Counted from the first letter of the stretch, positions 43,203 through 51,512 are shown. The stretch is 64,000 bases of DNA from Streptomyces sp. NBC_00582 (GCF_036345155.1 NZ_CP107772.1:9238001-9302000); one strand, 5' to 3'. Notes: a model not told the origin generated them from the letters alone. Translations and numbers: made by a program.

Positions 43203-43984
43203 GCGACCGTACGGACACCGCTCAGCAGGAGGCAAGGATGGGGAACGGCGCTCTCAACGGTGCGGTGATCGCGGTGGCCGGCGCGGGCGGACCCGCGGGC
43301 CGCGCGGCACTGCTCCGGCTCGCCCGGGCGGGCGCGACCGTCGTGGGCTCGGACAACGATCCCGAGCGCCTGGCGGAGGCCGTGGACCACGCCCGCTACG
43401 AGGCCGGCGGCGCCACCGTCACCGGTGACACCGTCGACCTGCTCGACCTGAACTCCACCCGCGAATGGGCCTCCCGCGTCGAGAAGGACTTCGGCCGCAT
43501 CGACGGCCTGGTCCACCTCGTGGGCGGCTGGCGGGGCAGCGAGACCTTCGTCAAGACCAGGCTGGACGACTGGGACCTCCTCGAGCTGCTGCTCGTCAAG
43601 ACCGTGCAGCACACGTCCCTGGCGTTCTTCGAGGGCCTGCAGCGCAGTGAGCACGGGCGGTACGTGCTGATCAGCGCGGCCGGCGCCTCGAAGCCCACCG
43701 CGGGCAACGCCGCCTACGCCGCCGCCAAGGCCGCCGCCGAGGCCTGGACCCTGGCGCTCGCGGACGCCTTCCACAAGGCCGGGGGCGCCGCGGGCCCCAC
43801 CGCCGCGGCCACCATCCTGGTGGTGAAGGCGCTGGTGCACGACGCGATGCGCGCCGACCGGCCCAACGCGAAGTTCGCCGGTTTCACCGATGTCACGGAC
43901 CTCGCCGAGGCGATCGCGGGAGTCTGGGAGAAATCCGCCCCCGAAGTGAACGGACAGCGTCTGTGGCTCACCGAGAAGCCGTGA
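43199..43984 (+). CDS. SDR family oxidoreductase
   Basis: A 261-residue Rossmann protein. The nucleotide-binding motif is VIAVAGAGGPAGRAALLRLA, followed by the acidic VGSDNDPERLAEA, the strand DGLVHLVGGWRGS (NNAG position), LISAAGASKPTAGNAAYAAA with Tyr-x-x-x-Lys (YAAAK), and a C-terminal LAEAIAGVWEKSAPEVNGQR. GTG 43199 overlaps the DUF6421 stop (GTGA) and has GGAGAGGG upstream. An internal ATG 43238 with a perfect AGGAGG is a serious alternative start. Its stop overlaps the aldolase GTG. The substrate is unknown, but it must be linked to the product of a threonine-type aldolase. Confidence 0.92.
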   Translation: MSDRTDTAQQEARMGNGALNGAVIAVAGAGGPAGRAALLRLARAGATVVGSDNDPERLAEAVDHARYEAGGATVTGDTVDLLDLNSTREWASRVEKDFGRIDGLVHLVGGWRGSETFVKTRLDDWDLLELLLVKTVQHTSLAFFEGLQRSEHGRYVLISAAGASKPTAGNAAYAAAKAAAEAWTLALADAFHKAGGAAGPTAAATILVVKALVHDAMRADRPNAKFAGFTDVTDLAEAIAGVWEKSAPEVNGQRLWLTEKP

Positions 43985-45051
43985 ACCCTCCGAAGACCGA
44001 CGCCCGTCGCCACCACGACCCGGAGGTCCGCGGTTTCGCCAGTGACAACTACGCCGGGGCCCACCCGGAGGTGATGGCCGCCCTGGCCCTGGCCAACGGC
44101 GGCCATCAGGTCGCGTACGGCGAGGACGACTACACCGAGAACCTCCAGCGGATCGTCCGCAGCCACTTCGGCCCGACGGCCGAGGCGTTCCCGGTCTTCA
44201 ACGGCACCGGTGCCAACGTCGTCGCGCTCCAGGCGGTCACCGACCGCTGGGGAGCGGTGATCTGTGCCGAGAGCGCCCATATCAACGTGGACGAGGGCGG
44301 TGCTCCGGAGCGCATGGGCGGCCTGAAGCTGCTCACGGTCCCCACCCCCGACGGCAAGCTCACCCCGGAGCTGATCGACCGGCAGGCCTGGGGCTGGGAG
44401 GACGAGCACCGCGCGATGCCGCAGGTCGTCTCGATCACCCAGAGCACCGAGCTCGGCACCCTCTACACCCCGGACGAGATCCGCGCGATCTGCGACCACG
44501 CCCACGCCCGGGGCATGAAGGTCCACCTGGACGGCTCCCGCATGGCCAACGCGGCCGCCTCCCTGGACGTCCCCATGCGGACCTTCACCAATGCGGTCGG
44601 CGTCGACATCCTCTCCCTCGGCGGGACGAAGAACGGCGCTCTCTTCGGCGAGGCGGTCGTCGTCCTCAACCAGGACGCCGTCCGCCGTATGAAGCACCTG
44701 CGCAAGCTGTCCATGCAACTCGCCTCCAAGATGCGGTTCGTCTCCGTGCAACTGGAAGCACTGCTCGCCAAGGACCTGTGGCTGCGCAACGCCCGGCACG
44801 CCAACGAGATGGCCCAGCGGCTCGCGGAGGGCGTGCGCGCGGTGCACGGCGTGGAGATCCTCTACCCGGTCCAGGCCAACGGGGTCTTCGCCCGGCTGCC
44901 GCACGAGGTGGGTCTGCGGCTGCAGAAGCGTTTCCGGTTCTACTTCTGGGACGAGGCCGCGGGCGTCGTGCGCTGGATGTGCGCCTTCGACACCACCGAG
45001 GAGGACGTGGACGCGTTCGTCGCGGCGGTCAAGGAGGAGATGGCGCACTAG
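43981..45051 (+). CDS. Threonine aldolase family PLP enzyme
   Basis: A 356-residue fold-type I PLP enzyme of the low-specificity L-threonine aldolase group. It shows GFASDNYAGAHPEVMAALAL, YGEDDYTENLQRIVRSHFG, FPVFNGTGANVVALQAVTD, HINVDEGGAPERMGG (His stacking on PLP), VHLDGSRMANAAASL (Asp to the pyridine N) and ILSLGGTKNGALFGEAVV with the Schiff-base Lys. It splits beta-hydroxy amino acids into glycine and an aldehyde, or the reverse. GTG 43981 overlaps the SDR stop as GTGA. Its coupling to an SDR suggests that the aldehyde or alcohol product is oxidised or reduced next, which is inference. Confidence 0.94.
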   Translation: MNPPKTDARRHHDPEVRGFASDNYAGAHPEVMAALALANGGHQVAYGEDDYTENLQRIVRSHFGPTAEAFPVFNGTGANVVALQAVTDRWGAVICAESAHINVDEGGAPERMGGLKLLTVPTPDGKLTPELIDRQAWGWEDEHRAMPQVVSITQSTELGTLYTPDEIRAICDHAHARGMKVHLDGSRMANAAASLDVPMRTFTNAVGVDILSLGGTKNGALFGEAVVVLNQDAVRRMKHLRKLSMQLASKMRFVSVQLEALLAKDLWLRNARHANEMAQRLAEGVRAVHGVEILYPVQANGVFARLPHEVGLRLQKRFRFYFWDEAAGVVRWMCAFDTTEEDVDAFVAAVKEEMAH

Positions 45052-45107
45052 GCGGCCCCGTCGGACCAGCCGAGTTATGCATAGATATGCGGTCTACCGA
45101 AAAATCA

Positions 45108-45137
45108 TTGACGGTCGGGTGGTCGCGTTTCTATGCT
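45108..45137 (+). promoter_or_regulatory. Promoter of the transglutaminase-like gene
   Basis: TTGACG (45108-45113) and TATGCT (45132-45137) with an 18-base spacer form a good housekeeping-type promoter. Only eight bases separate the -10 from ATG 45146, so transcription should start at or next to the A of the start codon, giving a leaderless mRNA. Confidence 0.7.
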
Positions 45138-45145
45138 CTCCGATC

Positions 45146-45742
45146 ATGGAGCTGATCCAGGAGAACCCCGACCTGTCCGCGTATCTGGCCGCCGACGAGG
45201 TCATCGACCATCATCACCCGCTCGTCCGGGAGACCGCCGCACGACTCGCCCGGGACGCGGTGGACTCGTATGCCTATGCGCACCTGGCCTTCGACTTCGT
45301 GCGCGACACCATTCCCCACTCGAACGACTCCGGGGACCCGCGCGTCACCTGGCGCGCCTCCGACGTGCTGGAGCAGGGCACGGGCATCTGCTACGCCAAG
45401 GCCCACGCGCTCACCGCGCTGCTGCGCGCCGAGGACATCCCGACGGCACTGTGCTACCAGCGCCTCAGGCACGACGCCGGTGCCGGCCACTGCGTCCACG
45501 GGCTGGTCGCCGTACGGTTCCACGGCGCCTGGCACCGCCAGGACCCGCGCGGCAACAAACCCGGGGTGGACGCGCGGTTCTCCCTGAACGGCGAACAGCT
45601 CGCCTTCCTCCCGGACCGGGAGGAAGGCGAGCTGGATCATCCGGTGCTGTACACGGCACCGCATCCGGCGGTGCTGGCCGCGCTCAAGGCGGCCCCCGAC
45701 CGGTCGTACCTCTGGGAGACGCTCCCGGCCGAGCTGGCCTGA
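45146..45742 (+). CDS. Transglutaminase-like domain protein
   Basis: A 198-residue transglutaminase-core (papain-like) protein. The motif TWRASDVLEQGTGICYAKAH holds the catalytic Cys in the G-x-C-x-x-K/A-H context. GHCVHGLVAVRFHGAWHRQD provides the His, and the following Asp of DPRGNKPG completes the triad. Such proteins act as cysteine proteases or amidases more often than true transglutaminases. It has no signal peptide. ATG 45146 has no Shine-Dalgarno but a promoter directly upstream fits leaderless translation. It follows the aldolase operon on the same strand. Confidence 0.9.
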   Translation: MELIQENPDLSAYLAADEVIDHHHPLVRETAARLARDAVDSYAYAHLAFDFVRDTIPHSNDSGDPRVTWRASDVLEQGTGICYAKAHALTALLRAEDIPTALCYQRLRHDAGAGHCVHGLVAVRFHGAWHRQDPRGNKPGVDARFSLNGEQLAFLPDREEGELDHPVLYTAPHPAVLAALKAAPDRSYLWETLPAELA

Positions 45743-45759
45743 GGCGCCTCCCGACCGCG

Positions 45760-46488
45760 TCAGCGCGCCTCGGCCGCCTTCACCTGCTCCGGCGTGGGCG
45801 CCGTACCGCCCAGGTGCGCCGGCATCCACCAGGTGTCGTTCGCGTCCTTCGGGCGGACCGGGTAGGCGCGCTGGGCGGCCTCCAGCAGCTCCTGGACGCG
45901 CTCGCGCAGCTGGCGGGTGATGGCGCCCGCGTACTTGTCCCTGGACGCCTCGATCGCCTCGCCGACCCGGATGGTGATCGGGGTGTGGCTGCGCTTGAAG
46001 TTGCGCGGGTGGCCCTTCGTCCACAGCCGCTGCGTCCCCCACACGGCCATCGGGATCAGCGGGACGCCCGCCTCCTGCGCGAGGCGCGCCGCGCCCGACT
46101 TGAAGCTCTTCAGCGTGAACGACTGGGAGATGGTCGCCTCGGGGAAGACCCCGATGATCTCGCCCGAGCGCAGCGAGGCCAGCGCGTGCTGGTAGGCCGC
46201 CTCGCCCTGGTTGCGGTCCACCGGAATGTGCTTCATCCCGCGCATCAGCGGACCGGAGATCTTGTGGCGGAAGACGGACTCCTTCGCCATGAAACGAACG
46301 AGACGTTTCTGCGGGAGCGCCGCCAGGCCGTTGAAGATGAAGTCGAGGTAGCTGATGTGATTGCTCACCAGTACGGCGCCGCCCGAGCGCGGGATGTTCT
46401 CCGACCCCTTGCAGTCGATCTTCAGATCCCAGGCCTTGAACAACGTCAGGGCGAGGCCGACGGCGGGACGGTAGACAAGCTCTGCCAT
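45760..46488 (-). CDS. PlsC-type 1-acyl-glycerol-3-phosphate acyltransferase
   Basis: A 242-residue acyltransferase. Motif I is VLVSNHISYLDFIF (NHxxxxD), followed by KRLVRFMAKESVFRHKISGP, the substrate motif GVFPEATISQSFTLKSFKSG (the FPEG position, here FPEA) and VPLIPMAVWGTQRLW. It makes phosphatidic acid at the inner face of the membrane. The N-terminal helix (MAELVYRPAVGLALTLFKAW) would anchor it. ATG 46488 has only a distant AAGGAAGGG (about 14 bases). It converges on the transglutaminase-like gene with an 18-base gap. Confidence 0.94.
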   Translation of the reverse strand: MAELVYRPAVGLALTLFKAWDLKIDCKGSENIPRSGGAVLVSNHISYLDFIFNGLAALPQKRLVRFMAKESVFRHKISGPLMRGMKHIPVDRNQGEAAYQHALASLRSGEIIGVFPEATISQSFTLKSFKSGAARLAQEAGVPLIPMAVWGTQRLWTKGHPRNFKRSHTPITIRVGEAIEASRDKYAGAITRQLRERVQELLEAAQRAYPVRPKDANDTWWMPAHLGGTAPTPEQVKAAEAR

Positions 46489-46673
46489 GGGCGGGGCGGA
46501 CCCTTCCTTCTGCCCGGGAAGGGATTCCCCTCGGGCAAAGTTACGCAGCCGTAGGTTTACGGCATCTCGCAGATCGTGCCCGAAGAACGGCCGGGGGGCC
46601 AGTCCCCGTGCCCCGGGGCGACGAGATCCTCGTCACTCACCCCTTTGATCCATCTCGGTCTTTTGAGCCGCCC

Positions 46674-47090
46674 TTACTGCGTGCGTACCGTCACCCGCCG
46701 CACGAGCAGGTACATCTCGCATCCCAGGCAGTACCCGAAAGCGGCATTGAGGAAGGCCGCCGCGAGCGCCGCGCCGGTCGCCGCGAGCCCGAGCCAGTCC
46801 GGCCCCAGCGCGAAGCCGGCCAGGCCCGCACCGGCGAAGACGAGCCCCACCGCCTGCGCGAACCGCGGCGGTTCCGGCGCCTCGAACTCCGTCGGCGGTC
46901 CGATCCTCGGCCGGACGATCCTGCGGAACACCCAGCCGTAGGGCGAACGCCCCACCCCGCCCGCGGCGCCCAGCGCGAACGCCAGTGTCTGCCAGGCCAG
47001 CAGCCACGCACTGCCCGTCACCAGAACGACCGCCAGTACCACGGTCGTGACGGCGGCCCCGAACCGCGGGCCTCTCACATCGATGTCCAT
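46674..47090 (-). CDS. DUF4395 membrane protein
   Basis: A 138-residue protein with about four helices (FGAAVTTVVLAVVLVTGSAW, LLAWQTLAFALGAAGGVGR, FAQAVGLVFAGAGLAGFAL, LAAAFLNAAFGYCLGCEMYL). The N-terminal DIDVRGPRF and the C-terminal FNAAFGYCLGCEMY with its C-x-x-C pair are the hallmarks of DUF4395. Members often neighbour thioredoxin-like or sulfur-transfer genes, as here: it is divergent from a thioredoxin with 75 bases between the starts. The Cys pair may take part in membrane thiol chemistry, which is inference. Confidence 0.92.
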   Translation of the reverse strand: MDIDVRGPRFGAAVTTVVLAVVLVTGSAWLLAWQTLAFALGAAGGVGRSPYGWVFRRIVRPRIGPPTEFEAPEPPRFAQAVGLVFAGAGLAGFALGPDWLGLAATGAALAAAFLNAAFGYCLGCEMYLLVRRVTVRTQ

Positions 47091-47165
47091 GCTTCGAGCA
47101 TTCCGCAGGAGAAACGTTTCTTGGTGCGGGGAATCTTTGCAGTCTCATGAACGCTGGAGCAGCTG

Positions 47166-47579
47166 ATGACCGGACTCGTGGTGTGTGTGGCGGTGCTCGC
47201 GGCGGCGAGCGTCTACGGAGTGCTGCAGCGACGGCGGAGCGGGAGGGTACGGGTGCGCGGACGCGACGACGGAAAGCGGCTGGGAGCCGACCGGCTCGGT
47301 GCCGCACTGGGGGAGCGGGCCACCCTCGTGCAGTTCTCCAGCGCCTTCTGCGCGCCCTGCCGGGCCACCCGCCGGGTCCTCGGCGAGGTGGCCGGCATGG
47401 TGCCGGGCGTCTCCCACGTCGAGATCGACGCCGAGGAGCACCTGGACCTCGTGCGCGAGCTCGACATCCTCAAGACCCCGACCGTCCTGGTCCTCGACGC
47501 CGACGGCCGGATCGTCCGGCGCGCCACCGGCCAGCCCCGCAGGGCCGACGTCATCGCCGCTCTGGGGGAGGCCGTGTGA
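47166..47579 (+). CDS. Membrane-anchored thioredoxin-family protein
   Basis: A 137-residue protein. An N-terminal hydrophobic segment (MTGLVVCVAVLAAASVYGVL) is followed by the basic stretch QRRRSGRVRVRGRDDGKR and a thioredoxin fold (~45-135) with the active site SSAFCAPCRATRRVL (CAPC) and the cis-Pro of ILKTPTVLVLDADGRI. ATG 47166 has GGAG six bases upstream. The basic flank after the helix favours an N-out, C-in position, so the domain may face the cytoplasm. It reduces disulfides and is divergent from DUF4395. It is followed by a cysteine-type leader peptide and a flavin reductase, which suggests a sulfur theme. Confidence 0.93.
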   Translation: MTGLVVCVAVLAAASVYGVLQRRRSGRVRVRGRDDGKRLGADRLGAALGERATLVQFSSAFCAPCRATRRVLGEVAGMVPGVSHVEIDAEEHLDLVRELDILKTPTVLVLDADGRIVRRATGQPRRADVIAALGEAV

Positions 47580-47662
47580 CCTGCCGCCAGGTGAGGGTGA
47601 GGCAGCTTTCGGATCGCGGAACGTACTTGACTGGGCACGCCGCCTGTCGTCAGCCTGACCCC

Positions 47663-47743
47663 ATGCCTGAGGAACTCCTTCTCCACGGACGGGTCCACGT
47701 CGACCTCGTCCGTACCGCGAGCGCGCGCTGTCCGGGCCGTTGA
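47663..47743 (+). CDS. Putative leader peptide with C-terminal Cys (attenuator type)
   Basis: A 26-residue frame from ATG 47663 ending at TGA 47743. Its second half, RVHVDLVRTASARCPGR, fits the short actinobacterial leader peptides of the pattern R-x-HVDL-x-R-x-x-SA-x-C that precede sulfur-assimilation genes. In that class, ribosome stalling at the Cys codon (here TGT, codon 23) is thought to sense cysteine and change expression of the gene downstream. The flavin reductase starts 47 bases after the stop. No Shine-Dalgarno is obvious for the leader. The function is inferred from the pattern and position. Confidence 0.8.
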   Translation: MPEELLLHGRVHVDLVRTASARCPGR

Positions 47744-47790
47744 CCGCCCCAGGACCCGCCCGCCGCCCCCTTCAGAAGGACGACAACTCC

Positions 47791-48300
47791 ATGACGGCCA
47801 CGCCCGACCTCGGCACCGCCCGGCTCGCCTCCCCCGACCTCCTGCGCTCCGTCTTCCGGCGACACGCCGCCGGGGTCGCCGTGATCACCGCTCCGGGTGC
47901 CTCCGGTCCGGTCGGCTTCACCGCCACCTCCCTCACCTCGGTCTCCGCCGAGCCGCCCATGCTCTCCTTCGGTATCGGCACGGGCGCCTCCAGCTGGCCC
48001 GCGATATCCGGGGCCGACCACGTGGGCGTGCATCTGCTCGGAGAGCACCAGCAGGAGCTGGCCGCGACCTTCGCCCGCAGCGGCGCCGACCGCTTCGGCG
48101 CGCCCACCGTCTGGCGGGAGGGCCCCGAAGGCGTTCCGGTCCTCGACGACGTCCTCGCCTGGCTGGTGTGCCGGGTCGTCGCCCGCGTCCCCGCCGGCGA
48201 CCACCGGATCGTGCTGGCCGAGGTGATCCTGGGCGACCCGGCGGGCGCCGGCCGGCCCCTGCTCTACCACCAGGGCCGGTTCACCGCTCTGCGGGATTGA
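47791..48300 (+). CDS. Flavin reductase family protein
   Basis: A 169-residue FMN-binding split-barrel flavin reductase: LLRSVFRRHAAGVAVITAPG, PVGFTATSLTSVSAEPPMLS, VGVHLLGEHQQELAATFARS and ADRFGAPTVWREGPEGVPVL, with ALLYHQGRF-type C-terminus. It uses NAD(P)H to reduce FMN for two-component monooxygenases. ATG 47791 has AAGGA 11 bases upstream. A cysteine-type leader peptide lies just before it, so the partner monooxygenase may release sulfite from sulfonates, but no such gene is in the window. Confidence 0.93.
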   Translation: MTATPDLGTARLASPDLLRSVFRRHAAGVAVITAPGASGPVGFTATSLTSVSAEPPMLSFGIGTGASSWPAISGADHVGVHLLGEHQQELAATFARSGADRFGAPTVWREGPEGVPVLDDVLAWLVCRVVARVPAGDHRIVLAEVILGDPAGAGRPLLYHQGRFTALRD

Positions 48301-48518
48301 TCACTGTCCGGCTCTCCTGCGGAGCCGTCGAGTTCCGGTTACGCTGCGTTGCAGAGGTCACAGTTCAAAGCGCTTGCTTAGCGGGCAGGAACTGGGTGTA
48401 CTGACGAGTAATATTTCGTTCGGAGCGCGGGCCGCCCCGATCGGGATCGGCCGCTTGTGGCGCCTATGCTGCCTGAAAGAAGGCAGCCGAGAACTGACGA
48501 TGCAGTAGGAGAGCCGGC

Positions 48519-49307
48519 GTGAGCTTGAGGATCGTTGTCACTGTGAAGTACGTGCCCGACGCCACTGGCGACCGGCACTTCGCCGATGACCTGACCGTCG
48601 ACCGGGACGACGTGGACGGTCTGCTCTCCGAGCTCGACGAGTACGCCGTCGAGCAGGCGCTGCAGATCTCCGAGAACTCCGACGACGACGTGGAGATCAC
48701 CGTTCTCACGGTGGGTCCCGAGGACGCCAAGGACGCCCTGCGCAAGGCGCTGTCCATGGGTGCCGACAAGGCGATCCACGTCGAGGACGACGACCTGCAC
48801 GGCACCGACGCCATCGGCACCTCGCTGGTGCTGGCCAAGGCCGTCGAGAAGGCCGGCTACGACCTGGTGATCTCCGGCATGGCCTCCACCGACGGCACCA
48901 TGGGCGTGCTGCCGGCGCTGCTCGCCGAGCGCCTCGGCGTCCCGCAGGTCACCCTGCTCTCCGAGGTCTCCGTCGAGGACGGCACGGTCAAGGGCCGCCG
49001 CGACGGCGACGCCGCCTCCGAGCAGCTCGAGGCCTCCCTGCCGGCCGTCGTGTCGGTCACCGACCAGTCCGGCGAGGCCCGTTACCCGTCCTTCAAGGGC
49101 ATCATGGCGGCCAAGAAGAAGCCGGTTCAGTCGTGGGACCTGTCCGACCTCGACATCGAGGCGGAGGAGGTCGGCCTGGAGGGCGCCTGGACCAAGGTCG
49201 AGGACGCCTCCGCGCGCCCGGCCCGCACCGCCGGCACGATCGTCAAGGACGAGGGCGAGGGCGGCAAGCAGCTCGCCGAGTACCTCGCGAGCCAGAAGTT
49301 CATCTAA
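48519..49307 (+). CDS. etfB: Electron transfer flavoprotein beta subunit
   Basis: A 262-residue ETF beta subunit: [74 protein letters not shown] (AMP-binding domain) and the family signature near [18 protein letters not shown]. It pairs with EtfA to take electrons from acyl-CoA dehydrogenases and pass them to the quinone pool. GTG 48519 has GGAG seven bases upstream. The 218-base upstream region includes an AAGCGCTT core and several A/T-rich promoter-like stretches. It forms an operon with etfA after 52 bases. Confidence 0.97.
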   Translation: MSLRIVVTVKYVPDATGDRHFADDLTVDRDDVDGLLSELDEYAVEQALQISENSDDDVEITVLTVGPEDAKDALRKALSMGADKAIHVEDDDLHGTDAIGTSLVLAKAVEKAGYDLVISGMASTDGTMGVLPALLAERLGVPQVTLLSEVSVEDGTVKGRRDGDAASEQLEASLPAVVSVTDQSGEARYPSFKGIMAAKKKPVQSWDLSDLDIEAEEVGLEGAWTKVEDASARPARTAGTIVKDEGEGGKQLAEYLASQKFI

Positions 49308-49359
49308 GGCTCGACACGCCGACCGCCCCCTCAACTTCGTTTCGCAGGAGAGCAATCCC

Positions 49360-50322
49360 ATGGCTGAAGTCCTCGTCTACGTCGACCACGTGGACGGTGC
49401 CGTCCGCAAGCCGACCCTCGAGCTGCTGACCCTGGCCCGCCGCATCGGCGAGCCCGTCGCGGTCGCGCTCGGCGCCGGTGCCGAGAACACCGCCGCCGCG
49501 CTCGCCGAGCACGGTGCCGTCAAGGTCCTCACCCACGACGCCTCCGAGTACGCCGACTACCTCGTCGTACCGAAGGTCGACGCGCTGCAGGCCGCCGTCG
49601 CCGCCGTCTCCCCGGCCGCCGTGCTGGTCCCGTCCTCCGCCGAGGGCAAGGAGATCGCCGCCCGCCTCGCGCTGCGCATCGGCTCCGGCATCATCACCGA
49701 CGCCGTCGACCTCGAGGCCGGCGACGAGGGCCCGGTGGCCACCCAGTCGGTGTTCGCCGCGTCCTTCACCACCAAGTCCCGCATCGCCAAGGGCACCCCG
49801 GTCATCACCGTCAAGCCCAACTCCGCCGCCGTCGAGGCCGCCCCGGCCGCCGGCGCGGTCGAGGCCCTCGCCGTCACCTTCTCCGCGCAGGCCACCGGCA
49901 CCAAGGTCACCGGCCGCACGGCCCGTGAGTCGACCGGCCGCCCCGAGCTGACCGAGGCCGCGATCGTGGTCTCCGGCGGCCGCGGCGTCAACGGCGCCGA
50001 GAACTTCGCGATCATCGAGGCCCTCGCCGACTCGCTCGGCGCGGCCGTCGGCGCCTCCCGCGCCGCGGTGGACGCGGGCTGGTACCCGCACACCAACCAG
50101 GTCGGCCAGACCGGCAAGTCCGTCTCGCCGCAGCTCTACATCGCCAACGGCATCTCCGGCGCCATCCAGCACCGCGCCGGCATGCAGACCTCGAAGACCA
50201 TCGTGGCCGTCAACAAGGACGCCGAGGCCCCGATCTTCGACCTCGTCGACTACGGCATCGTCGGCGACCTGTTCGACGTCGTCCCCCAGCTCACCGAGGA
50301 GATCAAGACCCGCAAGGGCTGA
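49360..50322 (+). CDS. etfA: Electron transfer flavoprotein alpha subunit
   Basis: A 320-residue ETF alpha subunit. The N-terminal domain has [20 protein letters not shown] and [20 protein letters not shown]. The C-terminal FAD domain holds [60 protein letters not shown] and [20 protein letters not shown] followed by [13 protein letters not shown]. It is the FAD-carrying partner of EtfB. ATG 49360 follows AGGAG. A strong hairpin lies 23 bases after the stop. The AidB-like dehydrogenase at 19.9 kb is the only acyl-CoA-dehydrogenase-type donor in the window. Confidence 0.97.
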   Translation: MAEVLVYVDHVDGAVRKPTLELLTLARRIGEPVAVALGAGAENTAAALAEHGAVKVLTHDASEYADYLVVPKVDALQAAVAAVSPAAVLVPSSAEGKEIAARLALRIGSGIITDAVDLEAGDEGPVATQSVFAASFTTKSRIAKGTPVITVKPNSAAVEAAPAAGAVEALAVTFSAQATGTKVTGRTARESTGRPELTEAAIVVSGGRGVNGAENFAIIEALADSLGAAVGASRAAVDAGWYPHTNQVGQTGKSVSPQLYIANGISGAIQHRAGMQTSKTIVAVNKDAEAPIFDLVDYGIVGDLFDVVPQLTEEIKTRKG

Positions 50323-50344
50323 TCACCCGCTCGGCGCAGTCGGC

Positions 50345-50383
50345 CCGAGGCCCCCGTGACCCCGACGGTCACGGGGGCCTCGG
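50345..50383. terminator. 17-bp hairpin after etfA
   Basis: CCGAGGCCCCCGTGACC pairs perfectly with GGTCACGGGGGCCTCGG around the loop CCGAC. It lies between the convergent etfA (stop 50322) and EEP hydrolase (stop 50388) genes. No T-run follows, as is common in Streptomyces terminators. Confidence 0.85.
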
Positions 50384-50387
50384 CCGT

Positions 50388-51305
50388 TCACCTCAGGCTC
50401 ACCGACGCCAGCACCGGCAGATGGTCGCTGGGATAGCGGCCGTCCACGGTGAACGGGTCCGCCCAGGCCCGGTGGACCGTGACGTCCGGGGTCGACAGGA
50501 TCCAGTCGATGCGGTCCCCGTCGGGCTTGAGCGCCTTCCAGCCGTTGAACGTCCCGAACACCGGACCGTTCTCCCGCGCCGTGTCCCAGGTGTCGACCAG
50601 TCCCGACTCCAGCAGCGTGGCGTAGGCCCGGTCGGTGTGGGCGACGGCGTTGAAGTCGCCGGTCAGCAGCACCGGCCGGGACGGACCGAGCCCCTTGATC
50701 CGCTCACCGATCAGCCGGGCGGCCCGCACGCGCGCGTACTCGCTGCGATGGTCGAGGTGCGTGTTGAGGACGTGGAACTCCCGTCCGGTGCCCTCGCGGT
50801 CGCGGAAGAGGACCCGCGTCACCAGCCGGGGGAACGCCGCGCCCCAGGTGTTGGAGCCCGGTGTGTTCGGCGTGTCGGAGAGACGGAAGACGTCGTGTTC
50901 GAGGGGCTCGAGCCGACGGACGTCGTAGTAGATCGCCACCGACTCCTCGTCGCCGCTGCCGGGGGTGCCGATCCAGTCGTAGTGCGGCCCCATGTCGGCC
51001 CAGACGGCCTGGAGCTGCTTGAACTGACCCTCCTGAGTGCCCATGACATGCGGCGCGGTCTCCTGTAACAGCGACCGCATCACCGGGCGGCGGTTGACCC
51101 AGCTGTTGCCGTCCCGGTCGACCGGGACCCGGAGGTTGAACGTCATGATCCTCAGCGGGGGCACCCGGCTCGGCCGGGGATCCGGCGCCGACGTCGCCCG
51201 GCGCGGCTCCGCGGCCCCGACCGCGCCGAGCAGCGGTACCGCGACGGCTGCCGCGACCAGCGTCCTCAGTCCCGTCCGCCGCGTGGGCCCCGCGGTGCCT
51301 GTCAT
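50388..51305 (-). CDS. Secreted endonuclease/exonuclease/phosphatase family protein
   Basis: A 305-residue exported EEP-fold hydrolase. The signal has twin arginines (TRRTGLRTLVAAAVAVPLLG). The catalytic set is RIMTFNLRVPVDRDGNSW (Asn), MGTQEGQFKQL (metal Glu), FHVLNTHLDHRSEYARVRAA (His), VLLTGDFNAVAHTDRAYATL (Asp and Asn), DRIDWILSTPDV (Asp) and YPSDHLPVLASVSL (final Asp-His). Such enzymes cut phosphodiesters in nucleic acids, sphingomyelin or inositol phosphates; the substrate is not clear. ATG 51305 follows AGAGGGGAC. It lies outside the cell or on the surface. Confidence 0.94.
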   Translation of the reverse strand: MTGTAGPTRRTGLRTLVAAAVAVPLLGAVGAAEPRRATSAPDPRPSRVPPLRIMTFNLRVPVDRDGNSWVNRRPVMRSLLQETAPHVMGTQEGQFKQLQAVWADMGPHYDWIGTPGSGDEESVAIYYDVRRLEPLEHDVFRLSDTPNTPGSNTWGAAFPRLVTRVLFRDREGTGREFHVLNTHLDHRSEYARVRAARLIGERIKGLGPSRPVLLTGDFNAVAHTDRAYATLLESGLVDTWDTARENGPVFGTFNGWKALKPDGDRIDWILSTPDVTVHRAWADPFTVDGRYPSDHLPVLASVSLR

Positions 51306-51480
51306 GTGTCCCCTCTCGCCTCGTGAGCCAGGATGAAGGTGTGCGGGTCTGTGCGGAAGAGGGGGAAGGTGCGGGAGTGATCACACAGGACGACCCCGGT
51401 GTGCGGGAGATGACCAGGGCGTGGACACGGTGTTGACCCGCCGGAACCTCCACGGATAGCTTCACTGTACGGACTATTGA

Positions 51481-51495
51481 TTCCGGAATGCGGAA
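51481..51495. promoter_or_regulatory. TTCCG-n5-CGGAA palindrome upstream of DUF6986
   Basis: TTCCGGAATGCGGAA has 5-bp arms and ends 17 bases before ATG 51513, close to the ribosome binding site. It could be a repressor operator, perhaps IclR-like. Confidence 0.5.
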
Positions 51496-51512
51496 ATCAG
51501 GAGGTGTGGCGC

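Noticed and set aside
48368..48375. AAGCGCTT as a LacI-type operator before etfB
   Set aside because: It is only an 8-bp core without extended arms and no sugar gene is adjacent.
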